A stretch of DNA of 35,587 bases. Source: Planctomycetota bacterium (GTDB taxonomy: Bacteria > Planctomycetota > Planctomycetia > Gemmatales > Gemmataceae). Under the pieces are notes generated by a model. That model was given only the letters and a program-made list of their open reading frames with translations. It ran no database searches and was not told where the DNA came from. Every line of letters begins with the position of its first letter. Within the stretch, counting starts at the first letter, position 1. Positions 16,697-25,075 of this stretch are shown here, piece after piece. The stretch covers positions 1 through 35,587 of the forward strand of contig QWOS01000100.1 in assembly GCA_003669555.1 (NCBI GenBank). Direction: 5' to 3'. Made by a program: the position numbers and the translations under genes.

Positions 16697-17191
16697 ATGC
16701 GAACTTCCTTGCCCGTTTTGCTTGGACTGGGTGCTTTTCTGGCGCTTCTGGGCCCGGTGAGTAACCTGTCAGGGCAAGAAAAGCCCGCTACCCCCACTGC
16801 CTGGAAAGACCTTTTGGGTGAGTGGTCCATTGTTCAATCCCGCAAGGGCGGGCAAGAGGTCGAAAAAAGCAAGGCCGACCAAACCGTGGTGGTCCTGGGC
16901 GCAGATTTCCTCAAAGTGGTGGAGCCTTCCTTCACCGAGACCGCCAAGGTGCTAAAGGTGGAACCGGCCGGGAGTTTTAGCCGGATTGACTTCGCCTTGC
17001 CCAAAAGCGACGGCAAGGTCCTGGAGGGGATCTTCAGTCTGCAAGGCGAAAAGCTGGTGTTCCTCTGGAGCAAGGTCCCCGAAAAGGGCAAACGGCCCAC
17101 CTCGCTTGAAAGCCGCGGCGACAGCTTGGTCTATCTCGAGCTAACTCGCAAAAAAGCCGTATTCAAGGGCCCTTTAGCCCCGGATCAATAA
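16697..17191 (+). CDS. TIGR03067-like secreted planctomycete protein
   Basis: A 164-aa protein with an N-terminal signal peptide (MRTSLPVLLGLGAFLALLGP, likely cleaved near LSGQ). The mature part starts with WKDLLGEWSIVQSRKGGQEV, the pattern of the TIGR03067 family (L-x-G-x-W followed by a beta-barrel-like repeat). That family is expanded in planctomycetes, and its function is unknown; a lipocalin-like fold has been suggested by analogy. A GAGGA-like ribosome site precedes the ATG. The next gene, encoding a one-span membrane protein, starts about 80 bases downstream on the same strand. The family call rests on recalled motifs, without a profile search. Confidence 0.75.
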   Translation: MRTSLPVLLGLGAFLALLGPVSNLSGQEKPATPTAWKDLLGEWSIVQSRKGGQEVEKSKADQTVVVLGADFLKVVEPSFTETAKVLKVEPAGSFSRIDFALPKSDGKVLEGIFSLQGEKLVFLWSKVPEKGKRPTSLESRGDSLVYLELTRKKAVFKGPLAPDQ

Positions 17192-17271
17192 CCCGCCAGG
17201 GCCTTGAATAAAAAAACCTGCCCGCCCGATTGCCTTACCCCAAAACCGCCCCTTTTCCCCAGGCAAGTGTT

Positions 17272-17616
17272 ATGTCTGAACCTACGGAACAGCCCGCAGC
17301 CGCCAGCGATGCCCCTTCTGGTCACCCTGCTGCGGGCCCAGATCCCCAGGCGTCTTCCGTCACCCCCGCACCTACTAAAACGCGCCAACGAATCCGCCTG
17401 AAAACCCGGGGCACCTCCACTGGAGATTCCTCAGGCAAAAAAAAGAAGAAGTCCAAACGCTCGGGTGGGATGACTTATGCCAACTCCAAGGATTCCAGCC
17501 TGTTTAGCGGCTATCAGTTTTGGCTTATGGCTTTGCTGATCGTGCTGGGCGGCGGAGTGATGATGTATCTAACTATCAGCCGGCTGGGCGCACCACCGGC
17601 CATTCTGTCCGACTGA
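17272..17616 (+). CDS. Small single-span membrane protein with Lys-rich cytoplasmic tail
   Basis: A 114-aa protein. The N-terminal ~65 residues are disordered (Pro/Ala/Ser/Thr-rich), then a strongly basic GKKKKKSKRSGG patch, then one transmembrane helix (FWLMALLIVLGGGVMMYLTI) and a short tail. The charge pattern predicts an N-in topology with the basic patch at the inner membrane face. I take MSEPTEQ at 17272 as the start; the frame is open to 17230 but the extra residues look non-coding. No family recognised. It precedes mqnD by about 100 bases on the same strand, but nothing links the two in function. Confidence 0.65.
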   Translation: MSEPTEQPAAASDAPSGHPAAGPDPQASSVTPAPTKTRQRIRLKTRGTSTGDSSGKKKKKSKRSGGMTYANSKDSSLFSGYQFWLMALLIVLGGGVMMYLTISRLGAPPAILSD

Positions 17617-17717
17617 TATCAAGACCAGATCCGTCCTTTGCGAATTGGTGATGTTGCGTTGTGGTCTCGTGGCCTGCTGGTACGGTTCAGGAAGTAGCAC
17701 CATCACCGGAGAATTCC

Positions 17718-18584
17718 ATGACCAGCCACCCTGCCCCGGCTTCCATCGTTTTGCGAGTGGGCCACAGCCCTGATCCTGACGATGCGTTCATGTTTCATGC
17801 CCTCACCCATGGCAAGATCGACACGGGTGGCCTGAAGTTTGTCCATCAGTTGGAAGATATCGAGACGCTCAACCAGCGCGCCCGCCGGGGCGAACTGGAA
17901 ATATCCGCCATCTCCCTGCACGCCTACCCCCACCTGGCTGACCAGTATGCCCTGCTCCCCTCGGGCTGCAGCATGGGCGACCACTACGGACCGATGGTCG
18001 TGGCCCGCGAAAACCTGACACTCACCCAACTGGCAAAAAAGCGCATCGCCATCCCCGGCACCCTCACCACCGCCTTTCTGACGCTGAAACTGCTGCTGGG
18101 CGACCAGTTCGAGTACGGGGTGGTGCCTTTCGACCAGATCCTCGACCGCGTAGAGGCGGGTGAGTACGACGCTGGCCTGATTATCCACGAGGGACAACTC
18201 ACCTATCAGAAGCAGGGGCTGAAACTGGTGGTGGATCTGGGGGTATGGTGGCAGGAGCGCACTGGCCTGCCCCTGCCGCTGGGTGGCAATGTAGTGCGGC
18301 GCGACCTGGGCCCCGACTTGCTGGTGACTATCAGCCGATTGCTTCGCCAGAGCATTCGCCATGCCCTGGAAAACCGTCCCGAGGCCCTGGAATACGCCAT
18401 GCGCTATGGCCGCAATCTCGACCAATCGCTGGCGGATCGGTTTGTGGGGATGTATGTGAACGAGTGGACGGTTGATTATGGCCCCCGTGGCCGCGAGGCA
18501 GTCCGCCGCCTACTCACCGAGGGGGCTGAGCGCGGCTTTGTCCCGTCGCTGCCATCGGTTGACTTTGTTGACGATGGCGAATGA
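17718..18584 (+). CDS. mqnD: MqnD, 1,4-dihydroxy-6-naphthoate synthase (futalosine menaquinone pathway)
   Basis: A 288-aa protein of the MqnA/MqnD periplasmic-binding-protein fold. The N-terminal VGHSPDPDDAFMFHALTHGK motif is characteristic of MqnD, followed by LEDIETLNQRARRGELEISA and GDHYGPMVVA. MqnD converts cyclic de-hypoxanthine futalosine to 1,4-dihydroxy-6-naphthoate, a late step of the alternative menaquinone route used by many planctomycetes. The protein has no signal peptide, which fits a cytoplasmic enzyme. The ATG at 17718 has a GGAG site at a good distance; an upstream in-frame ATG at 17661 is unlikely. No other mqn genes are in the window. MqnA or a general solute-binding homologue is the main alternative. 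Confidence 0.88.
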   Translation: MTSHPAPASIVLRVGHSPDPDDAFMFHALTHGKIDTGGLKFVHQLEDIETLNQRARRGELEISAISLHAYPHLADQYALLPSGCSMGDHYGPMVVARENLTLTQLAKKRIAIPGTLTTAFLTLKLLLGDQFEYGVVPFDQILDRVEAGEYDAGLIIHEGQLTYQKQGLKLVVDLGVWWQERTGLPLPLGGNVVRRDLGPDLLVTISRLLRQSIRHALENRPEALEYAMRYGRNLDQSLADRFVGMYVNEWTVDYGPRGREAVRRLLTEGAERGFVPSLPSVDFVDDGE

Positions 18585-18601
18585 CTGGCCTGCCTGAATG
18601 C

Positions 18602-19597
18602 TCATTTTGCACAGCGGAAACCCACATGGACCGCCGCTGAAACAGGCTCACCCTTGCCCCGGCTGCCCAAACGGTAACGGACGCAATACAAATCGCTGCA
18701 CAGGAACGAGCCGCCGCGCTGTACCCGCTTGGGTACGCCCGGTTCGGCGGGGTCGTGGCTATCGGCCTCGGTGGGGGTGAAAGAGTGCCTGGCACGCAAC
18801 CGCCAGTAGGTATCAGGGGCATACCAGTCGTTGCACCATTCCCAGACATTGCCTGACATGTCGTGGAGCCCCCAGGGGCTGGGCGGGTAACTGCCCACTG
18901 GTGCGGTAGCCGCGAAGCCGTCTTCCCGGGTGTTCTCACCGGGGAATTTTCCTTGCCAGATATTGTTCAGCCAGGCTCCCCCCGGATTCAGCTCGTCGCC
19001 CCAGGGTAGCACCGCTGCGGCGAACGGCCCACGGGCGGCGCGTTCCCATTCGGCCTCGGTGGGTAGCCTTTTTCCGGCCCACCGGCAGTAGGCCAGGGCA
19101 TCGTTCCAACTGATATGCACCACCGGGTGAGACTCCATCTGATCGATACCGCTGCCCGGCCCCTGCGGATTGCGCCAGCAGGCCCCCGCCACAAACTGCC
19201 ACCACTGCCAATGGTCATCGAGCGCCACCTTGCCATCCGGCCCGCCCGGAGGTGGCACAAAAACAAACGACCCCGGCGGCAAGCCCTTCTGCCCCGGCAT
19301 GGGCGCCTCTGTCGGCTTCTCGGCATCGGTCACATAGGCGGTTTCCTGGACAAATTGCGCGAACGCCGCATTGGTCACCTCGGTGACATCCAGCCAGAAG
19401 CCTGGCACTTTCAGTTCGAGTGGCGGGCCGGCGTCCTCGAATTCCTTGCTTCCCAGCACAAAACTGCCGGTGGGGATCCAGGCCATGCCTTCTTTCAGGG
19501 TACCGGCAGGGGGTTCGGCGGCGCAGCCGACCAGCCAAAACATCCCCACCATCAGGCCCCAAACGACCGGGGAACCCATCCAAACTAGCGTTTTCAT
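18602..19597 (-). CDS. Lipoprotein formylglycine-generating enzyme (SUMF1/FGE family)
   Basis: A 331-aa protein. The N-terminus is a lipoprotein signal with the lipobox LVGC (Cys 25), so it is probably anchored in the membrane facing the periplasm. The rest is a full FGE-sulfatase domain: GSFVLGS, FWLDVTEVTNAAFAQFV, HPVVHISWNDALAYCRWAGK, RLPTEAEWERAARG and MSGNVWEWCNDWY. The C-terminal RGGSFLCSDLYCVRYR (Cys near 300 and 305) keeps both active-site cysteines, so it may be a true copper-dependent enzyme turning a sulfatase Cys into formylglycine rather than a mere FGE-like binding domain. The ATG at 19597 begins the lipoprotein signal; the frame upstream is not used. It is divergent from mch. 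No sulfatase gene is in the window. Confidence 0.88.
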   Translation of the reverse strand: MKTLVWMGSPVVWGLMVGMFWLVGCAAEPPAGTLKEGMAWIPTGSFVLGSKEFEDAGPPLELKVPGFWLDVTEVTNAAFAQFVQETAYVTDAEKPTEAPMPGQKGLPPGSFVFVPPPGGPDGKVALDDHWQWWQFVAGACWRNPQGPGSGIDQMESHPVVHISWNDALAYCRWAGKRLPTEAEWERAARGPFAAAVLPWGDELNPGGAWLNNIWQGKFPGENTREDGFAATAPVGSYPPSPWGLHDMSGNVWEWCNDWYAPDTYWRLRARHSFTPTEADSHDPAEPGVPKRVQRGGSFLCSDLYCVRYRLGSRGKGEPVSAAVHVGFRCAK

Positions 19598-19752
19598 GGT
19601 GGACTGGCCCCCTGGGATCCATCCGAAGCCAGGCAGGCTGCCATGACTTTGCTGGAAATCGGCGTCTCCTGATACCGCAGGGTTGTATTCTAACCGGGTG
19701 GCGGGACACTTTGAGTGGAAAATCGCCTTCACAAGTACCGGGTGGGTCTGGC

Positions 19753-20709
19753 ATGGCAATCGTGTTGAATCATCGGGCGGCCGAACTGGTGGATAGCCTG
19801 GTCGACAACCTGGCTAACCTGGGCATGGTCAGCCACACTGTGGCCGGGGCCCGGGTGCTGGATGCTGGCATCGGGGCACCTGGCGGCATGAGCGCGGGCC
19901 TGGCTTTGGCGCGGGTGTGTCTTGCTGATCTGGCCACCGTGGATCTGGTGCCAGGGGAGCAGGCTGGCTGGCGCGGCCCCTGGGTGACAATCCGCACTGA
20001 CCGGCCTGTCCTGGCCTGCCTGGGCAGCCAGTACGCGGGTATGCAAGTAGCGGTGGGAAAATACTTCGCCATGGGTTCAGGCCCCATGCGCGCCCGCCTG
20101 GGAAGTGAGCCCATCCTAAAAAAGCTGGGAATTCATGAGACCACCGATGTGGCGGTGGGGGTGCTCGAGACTGGCAAGTTGCCGACCGCTGAGGTCATTC
20201 TGCATCTGGCCGGAAAACTGGGCCTCGAGCCAGACCGGATCACCCTGCTGGTAGCACCCACCACCAGCATCGCCGGCATGGTGCAGGTGGTGGCCCGTTC
20301 GCTGGAAACAGCCTTACACCAGATGCACGAGGCGGGCTTCCCCCTGGAGTGCGTGGTGAGTGGCATGGGTTGCGCTCCGCTACCCGCTCCCTGCCCCGAC
20401 ACCATCGGTGCCATCGGCCGCAGCAACGATGCCATCCTGTACGGCAGCCGGGTGGAGCTGTTTGTCAGTACCAGGCCCGGGCAGGAGGGCCTCATTGACG
20501 AGCTTGGCCCCAAAACAACCTCCAGCGCCTCCCCCGCCCATGGCCAGCCATTCGCGGAGATCTTCAAGGCCGCGGGAGGTGACTTCTACAAGATCGATCC
20601 CCGCCTGTTCGCCCCGGCCGAACTGGTGCTGCACGACCTGACCACTGGCCGGAGCCGCGTTTTTGGCGAAACGCGTACCGACCTGCTGCGGCGTTCGTTC
20701 GGGGCATGA
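19753..20709 (+). CDS. mch: Methenyl-tetrahydromethanopterin cyclohydrolase
   Basis: A 318-aa enzyme that interconverts N5,N10-methenyl-H4MPT and N5-formyl-H4MPT in the archaeal-type C1 pathway used by methylotrophs and planctomycetes for formaldehyde oxidation or detoxification. Recognisable segments are LDAGIGAPGGMSAGLALARV, LGSQYAGMQVAVGKYFAMGS, GPMRARLGSEPILKKLG, APTTSIAGMVQVVARSLETA and SNDAILYGSRVEL, with full family length. The ATG at 19753 matches the usual N-terminus (NHRAAELVDSLVDN). It is the first gene of an operon: the next gene overlaps by four bases (ATGA), and the set ends in a terminator at 23063-23097. Confidence 0.95.
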   Translation: MAIVLNHRAAELVDSLVDNLANLGMVSHTVAGARVLDAGIGAPGGMSAGLALARVCLADLATVDLVPGEQAGWRGPWVTIRTDRPVLACLGSQYAGMQVAVGKYFAMGSGPMRARLGSEPILKKLGIHETTDVAVGVLETGKLPTAEVILHLAGKLGLEPDRITLLVAPTTSIAGMVQVVARSLETALHQMHEAGFPLECVVSGMGCAPLPAPCPDTIGAIGRSNDAILYGSRVELFVSTRPGQEGLIDELGPKTTSSASPAHGQPFAEIFKAAGGDFYKIDPRLFAPAELVLHDLTTGRSRVFGETRTDLLRRSFGA

Positions 20710-21569
20710 ACCAGCCCTGGATCATCGCCGCCTCCAATCGTGGCTGGCATGTGCGTGACCTCGAGCGCGCCTTCGCCGCCCGTGGCGCCCCGTGCATTGT
20801 GGCCCCCTTTGCCTCCCTGCTGGGCGACCACCAGGGCACCGATCCCCTGCTGCGTCGTGCTGCCGGCGTGATGGTGCGCACCATCCCCGGTGGCACGCTC
20901 GAGCAGGTGGTGCTGCGAATGGATCTGCTCCATCTGGCAGCCGAATCGGGGCTGCGCGTGATGAACAGCCCGCGCGCCCTCGAGGGCTGCGTCGACAAAT
21001 TTCTCACCACCGCCCGCCTGGGCCGCGCCGGGCTGCCTGTGCCGCCCACCCTCTGCTGCCAGACATCGGCACAAGCCATGGAAGCCTTCGATGGCCTGGG
21101 GGGCGATATCGTTTTCAAGCCCCTTTTCGGATCCGAGGGGAGGGGCATGGTACGGGTCACCGATCGGGAGAGCGCCTGGCGCGTGGCCACCACCCTGGAG
21201 CGGCTGGGGGCGGCACTCTACCTGCAGGCCTTTGTCCGCCACCCCGGCTGGGACCTGCGTGTCTTCACCCTGGCAGGCCGAGTGCTCACCGCCATGACCC
21301 GGCACGGGGGTCAGGACTGGCGCACCAATGTGGCTCAGGGTGCCATCGCCCGCCCTGCCACCCCGGCCGCCGAGGCCGCCAGCCTGGCGCTGGAGGCCGC
21401 CAGCCTGATGGGTGCGACCATGGCCGGGGTGGATCTGCTGATCGACGGGCAGGGCAAATGGTGGATCATCGAGGTGAACGCGGTGCCGGGCTGGCGTGGC
21501 CTGACCGAGGCCACGGGCCTCGATGTGGCGGCCGCTTTGGTGGATCACGCATTGGGAAACAAGCCATGA
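20706..21569 (+). CDS. ATP-grasp (RimK-like) ligase of the H4MPT cluster
   Basis: A 287-aa ATP-grasp enzyme. Visible features are the nucleotide-binding FKPLFGSEGRGMVRV loop, the LQAFVRHPGWDLRVFTLAGR segment, and the C-terminal metal-binding GVDLLIDGQGKWWIIEVNAV. RimK-type enzymes add amino acids such as glutamate; members next to mch in methylotrophs (orf5 in the Methylobacterium C1 cluster, from memory) have been proposed to act in H4MPT or cofactor side-chain synthesis. The start overlaps the mch stop by four bases and the stop overlaps the next start by four, so it is translationally coupled. Substrate unproven; membership of the H4MPT set is inferred from context. Confidence 0.88.
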   Translation: MNQPWIIAASNRGWHVRDLERAFAARGAPCIVAPFASLLGDHQGTDPLLRRAAGVMVRTIPGGTLEQVVLRMDLLHLAAESGLRVMNSPRALEGCVDKFLTTARLGRAGLPVPPTLCCQTSAQAMEAFDGLGGDIVFKPLFGSEGRGMVRVTDRESAWRVATTLERLGAALYLQAFVRHPGWDLRVFTLAGRVLTAMTRHGGQDWRTNVAQGAIARPATPAAEAASLALEAASLMGATMAGVDLLIDGQGKWWIIEVNAVPGWRGLTEATGLDVAAALVDHALGNKP

Positions 21570-22474
21570 GCCAGTCTATCGACGATACCACCCCCTGGGC
21601 CGACCGCCTGTCGTTGTGGGCACAGGTTGCCTGCCAATGGGAATGTGTGGCCCGCAAGCCAGGCAATGTGAGCCGCACCCATGACTTCGCTGACACGCAT
21701 CTGCACGACTTCCTGACCTCGGCGGCGGCAATTGGCCCGATCCTGGGGCGGGCACCGTGTCGGCCCCTGGGCCAGACCATCCTGGAGGCGGTGCGCGCTA
21801 CTCGCACCAGCGTGGGCAGCAACACCAACCTGGGTCTGGTGCTTTTACTGGCCCCACTGGCGGCAGTGCCACGGGGAGAGGATACCCGCACGGGGGTGGC
21901 CCGGCTGGTGGCCGCCACCACCGTGGAGGATGCCCGGCTGGTCTACCAGGCCATCCGTCTCGCCGCGCCGGCTGGCCTGGGCACGGTCGCTGGCGAGGAT
22001 CTGGCGAGCGAACCTGCCATCAGCCTGGTGGAATGCATGCGGCTGGCGGCGGGGCGCGACCAGGTGGCCGCACTATGGGCAGGCGGCTTTGCCGAGCTGT
22101 TCGACCTGCACCTGCCCACGCTGGGAGGCGGCTTGCAGCACACGGGTTGCCTGGAGGGGGCCATCGTGCTGCTGCATCTGTACCTGATGGCCCTTGCCCC
22201 CGACAGCCTCATCGCCCGCAAGCGGGGCGAGGCCGAGGCGGTTGAGGCATCCCGTTTGGCGGGACTGGCCGCCCGATCTGGCTGGCCACACCGTCAGGCG
22301 GGCTGGAAAGCCCTGACAGACCTAGACAGCTTCCTGCGGGCCCAGGGCCATTCCCGCAACCCTGGCACCACCGCTGACAGGGTGGGAGCTACCCTTTTCG
22401 CCGCATTTCTCACGGGCCAGCTGGAACTACCCTGCATCTTCCCGTGGTGGATTGGTGAAGGAATCTGGCCCTGA
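21566..22474 (+). CDS. Triphosphoribosyl-dephospho-CoA synthase-like (CitG-like) protein of the H4MPT cluster
   Basis: A 302-aa helical protein of the CitG family. The N-terminus WECVARKPGNVSRTHDFADT corresponds to the conserved E-x2-x2-KPGNV motif, with later blocks TSVGSNTNLGLVLLLAPLAA and TVEDARLVYQAIRLAAPAG. Classic CitG makes the triphosphoribosyl-dephospho-CoA prosthetic group of citrate lyase. The homologue next to mch in C1 organisms (orf7 in Methylobacterium, from memory) is thought to serve pterin or cofactor synthesis instead; no citrate lyase genes are near. The start is fixed by a four-base ATGA overlap with the ATP-grasp gene; the same frame is open further upstream but that part is the shadow of the ligase gene. 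Confidence 0.85.
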   Translation: MSQSIDDTTPWADRLSLWAQVACQWECVARKPGNVSRTHDFADTHLHDFLTSAAAIGPILGRAPCRPLGQTILEAVRATRTSVGSNTNLGLVLLLAPLAAVPRGEDTRTGVARLVAATTVEDARLVYQAIRLAAPAGLGTVAGEDLASEPAISLVECMRLAAGRDQVAALWAGGFAELFDLHLPTLGGGLQHTGCLEGAIVLLHLYLMALAPDSLIARKRGEAEAVEASRLAGLAARSGWPHRQAGWKALTDLDSFLRAQGHSRNPGTTADRVGATLFAAFLTGQLELPCIFPWWIGEGIWP

Positions 22475-22564
22475 CATGGCCGACTGGGCCTGACCGCAGG
22501 CCTGGGCGTGCCCTTTTCATTACAATGAATCCAGCTGGTGCTTTGTTCTTTCCATGGAGGTGTC

Positions 22565-23056
22565 ATGGCGGTCGAACGGTTTATGGTGCGGGTTTCCAAA
22601 GACTATCTGGTCTTTTGCAGCGGCCACTTCATCAGCTACGAGTCAGACAAATGCGAATGCCTGCACGGGCACAACTATCGTGCCTCGGTGTCGATCGAAG
22701 GCCCGCTCGATTCCAACCATTATGTTTTTGATTTTATCGCCCTCAAGCGTATCGCCCGCGACCTGACCGACGAACTCGATCACAAAATGATACTTCCCGA
22801 CCGGAACGCTCTCATCCGGGTGGAGGGTGATGAGCGCACGGTCATCGTCAACTTCAAAGACAGCGAATGGCGGTTCCCTCGCAAAGACTGCCTCATGCTG
22901 CCCATTGAGAACACCACCGCCGAGCTGCTGGCCCGTTACCTCGCCCAGCGCATCCTCAAAGAGCTGGAAACCCGCCACCAGTACTTCCCCGAAGTGCTCG
23001 CTGTGGAAGTGGAGGAGAGCTTTGGCCAGGCTGCCACCTACACTTGGCGCCGCTGA
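22565..23056 (+). CDS. 6-pyruvoyl-tetrahydropterin synthase/QueD-family protein of the H4MPT cluster
   Basis: A 163-aa PTPS-fold protein. The zinc-ligand histidines are present (FCSGHFISYE and LHGHNY), as are the catalytic Cys (KCECLHGHNY) and a C-terminal acidic VEVEESFGQAATY motif, so the active site looks complete. PTPS/QueD enzymes work on dihydroneopterin triphosphate. A PTPS-like gene is a known companion of planctomycete H4MPT clusters, where a pterin-synthesis role is plausible; queuosine synthesis is the alternative, but no que genes are near. The ATG at 22565 follows a good GGAGG site; an in-frame ATG at 22538 is less likely. It lies 90 bases after the CitG-like gene and is closed by a terminator. 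Confidence 0.88.
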   Translation: MAVERFMVRVSKDYLVFCSGHFISYESDKCECLHGHNYRASVSIEGPLDSNHYVFDFIALKRIARDLTDELDHKMILPDRNALIRVEGDERTVIVNFKDSEWRFPRKDCLMLPIENTTAELLARYLAQRILKELETRHQYFPEVLAVEVEESFGQAATYTWRR

Positions 23057-23062
23057 GAATCC

Positions 23063-23097
23063 GGCTGGTCGCGCCCCTGGCGACCAGCCTTTTTTTA
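23063..23097 (+). terminator. Rho-independent terminator of the mch operon
   Basis: A perfect 10-base stem, GGCTGGTCGC (23063-23072) with GCGACCAGCC (23080-23089), has a seven-base loop and a run of T residues after it. It lies seven bases past the PTPS-like stop and just before the convergent dehydrogenase stop, so it ends the H4MPT operon. Confidence 0.9.
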
Positions 23098-23105
23098 CCA
23101 GCCGG

Positions 23106-24083
23106 TCAGTCCTCCCGCCCCAGCTCCCGATTGACAATCTTCTCTGTGGGCCATCGCCCGGCCAAAATATCCACCGCCGCCTGGGCCGCCGACTGGGCCA
23201 TGTCCGCCAGCGACTTCTGGTCTACGCCGGCGGCATGGGGTGTAAGCACCACATTGTCCCGGCCGAAAAATGGCAATATTCCGGGGGGCTCTTCCTCATA
23301 AACATCCAGGCAGGCACCGCCCAGATGCCCGGAATCGAGTGCTTTCTCCAGGGCCTTCTCATCCACCACCGCGCCCCGGGCAGTGTTGATCAGCACCGCT
23401 CCCCGCTTCATGGCGGCAAAGGCCTTGTCGCTCATCAGATGGTGCGATTCACGGGTGCTGGGCAGATGCAGGCTTAGCCAATCGCTTTCCGCCAGCAGCC
23501 CCGCCCAGTCCACCATTTTGATACCCCGCCGCAGGCAATAGCCCTGGTCGGGATAGGGGTCGAAGGCCACCACGCGCATCTCAAAGACCAGCGCGCGTTC
23601 CGCCACCGCTCGCCCAGCCCGGCCCAACCCGGCAATTCCCAGGGTGCTGCCGCGCAAAGGCGTGTTGATTCCCCGCAAAAATTCGCCGCGTCGCATGCCC
23701 GCATCTTGTTTGACAATCCCTTTGGCCCAGGCAAGCATCAGGGCGAAAGCGTGCTCCGCCACCGAGCCATGATTGGTGCCCGGGGCGATGGTCACCACCT
23801 TGCCCAATTCGGTGGCCGCGGCTACATCCACCGTGTCATAACCTACACCCACCCGGGCCACCACTTTCAAACCCGGATGAGCCTGCAACACCGCCCGTGT
23901 GTAGGGTTCACTACCCGCCACCACGGCATCCATCCCCGTGAGCAGGTGCATCACTTCGCTTTCCACCAGTTGCCGGTTGATCGGGTTGTATACCACCTCA
24001 TGGCCCGCCGACCTGATGATCTGGCTGTATTCCCAGTCTGGCACCGATGAAAGAGGTGAAGGCCCAATAAATATCTTCGCCAT
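23106..24083 (-). CDS. D-2-hydroxyacid dehydrogenase (phosphoglycerate dehydrogenase-like)
   Basis: A 325-aa NAD-dependent dehydrogenase of the D-isomer-specific 2-hydroxyacid family. The Rossmann motif GLGRAGRAVAERAL (GxGxxG), the acidic end of the binding strand (VVAFDPYP), and the catalytic Arg (NTARGAVVDE), Glu (DVYEEEPP) and His (LTPHAAG) are all present. It resembles the catalytic part of SerA but lacks the C-terminal ACT/regulatory domain, so serine synthesis is possible but not shown; glyoxylate/hydroxypyruvate reductase is another option. The ATG at 24083 follows a GGGAG site. It lies 26 bases after pxpC on the same strand, and the two probably form one transcript. Confidence 0.88.
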   Translation of the reverse strand: MAKIFIGPSPLSSVPDWEYSQIIRSAGHEVVYNPINRQLVESEVMHLLTGMDAVVAGSEPYTRAVLQAHPGLKVVARVGVGYDTVDVAAATELGKVVTIAPGTNHGSVAEHAFALMLAWAKGIVKQDAGMRRGEFLRGINTPLRGSTLGIAGLGRAGRAVAERALVFEMRVVAFDPYPDQGYCLRRGIKMVDWAGLLAESDWLSLHLPSTRESHHLMSDKAFAAMKRGAVLINTARGAVVDEKALEKALDSGHLGGACLDVYEEEPPGILPFFGRDNVVLTPHAAGVDQKSLADMAQSAAQAAVDILAGRWPTEKIVNRELGRED

Positions 24084-24109
24084 GATCGATTCTCCCGCCG
24101 TGTCCGGCA

Positions 24110-25075
24110 TTATCCCTGATAAAATCCTGCCCTATCCCTACCAGCCACCAAGGCCATCTGGCAACGCCGCCTCAGCTCCAGATCGTATCGCTGATTGGCC
24201 TCAAGCGCCTCAGGCATTTCCACTCGCCGGAAACGCACACCCCGCCCTGGGCCCAACTGGCCCACCCGGCTCATGTCGGCGGCAATCACCTGCCCACACC
24301 TGGCATAGCCACCCAGAGTCTGACAGCCCATCCCCAGTATGATCCATTCCTGACTGGCGGGCACCTGCACCACTCCCGGGCAGACTGGTTCACTCAGAAG
24401 CCCACCCGGTGGCAGCCGGCACATTCCGTCCTCACCAACCAGCCGGACCCCCATGCGGTCCACCCTGTCCCCCACCCGAAAAAGGGGAGAGACCTCCCCT
24501 TCCCAGCCCAGATCAGACCACTGCGGCCCGGGCAGCAACCGCAAGGGCTCCCCTGCCTGCTCCAGATGCGGTGCCGCCCAGTGCGGGTCCATGAACCGGC
24601 CCAGCCCCGGACCACCTGCCGCGGTCAACACCCCCGGCAGGCGCAGTGGCTGCAGGCTTTGACGACTGCCTGCCACCCGCGGCGCAGCAAATCCCCCCGC
24701 CACCGCCAGATAACCGCGCAAACCGTCCGTCACGGGACCGATGGTCAGCCGGTCACCGCAATACAGGGTGAATCCGCACCAGGGCGGTAGCACCCGCCGG
24801 GTGCCATCGACCCGGATCAGAACTGCCCGGGCGACTGCCCCACCCAGGGCACAGCCTACGGTATCCAAAGCCTCCAGTTGCGGCCCCACCAGCGCGAATT
24901 CCAGACAGGCCACATTTTCCGCTGCATGATTACCGGCCAGGGCTTGAGTGACAGCAAAAGACCAGCCATCAGCCGGCCCCCCAGGCCCCACCCCCCTGTC
25001 TCGCAGCCCAGCCCAGCCAGTATCCATCAGCAGGTCAGCTGCACCATGCTTCAGCACTTGCAAGCCGTGCTTCAT
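24110..25075 (-). CDS. pxpC: 5-oxoprolinase subunit C-like protein (PxpC/KipA family)
   Basis: A 321-aa protein of the biotin-dependent carboxylase-like/KipA family, which includes PxpC, a subunit of the ATP-dependent 5-oxoprolinase that opens the cyclic amide of pyroglutamate to glutamate. Family features are the N-terminal DTGWAGLRDRGVGPGGPADG block, CLEFALVGPQLEAL, FTLYCGDRLTIGPVTDGLRG with YLAVAGG, the central DRMGVRLVG, and the C-terminal ILGMGCQTLGGYARCGQVI segment. Length fits the family. PxpC works with PxpB, which is not seen here; pxpA lies about 1 kb upstream on the same strand, separated by the Cys-rich gene. A short palindrome (CACGAAATCGTG, 25083-25094) sits eight bases before the start. 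Confidence 0.85.
   Translation of the reverse strand: MKHGLQVLKHGAADLLMDTGWAGLRDRGVGPGGPADGWSFAVTQALAGNHAAENVACLEFALVGPQLEALDTVGCALGGAVARAVLIRVDGTRRVLPPWCGFTLYCGDRLTIGPVTDGLRGYLAVAGGFAAPRVAGSRQSLQPLRLPGVLTAAGGPGLGRFMDPHWAAPHLEQAGEPLRLLPGPQWSDLGWEGEVSPLFRVGDRVDRMGVRLVGEDGMCRLPPGGLLSEPVCPGVVQVPASQEWIILGMGCQTLGGYARCGQVIAADMSRVGQLGPGRGVRFRRVEMPEALEANQRYDLELRRRCQMALVAGRDRAGFYQG

Noticed and set aside
20792..21565. Upstream extension of the CitG-like frame to 20792
   Set aside because: This part lies within the ATP-grasp gene in another frame and is Arg/Gly/Pro-rich; the ATGA overlap at 21566 is the natural start.
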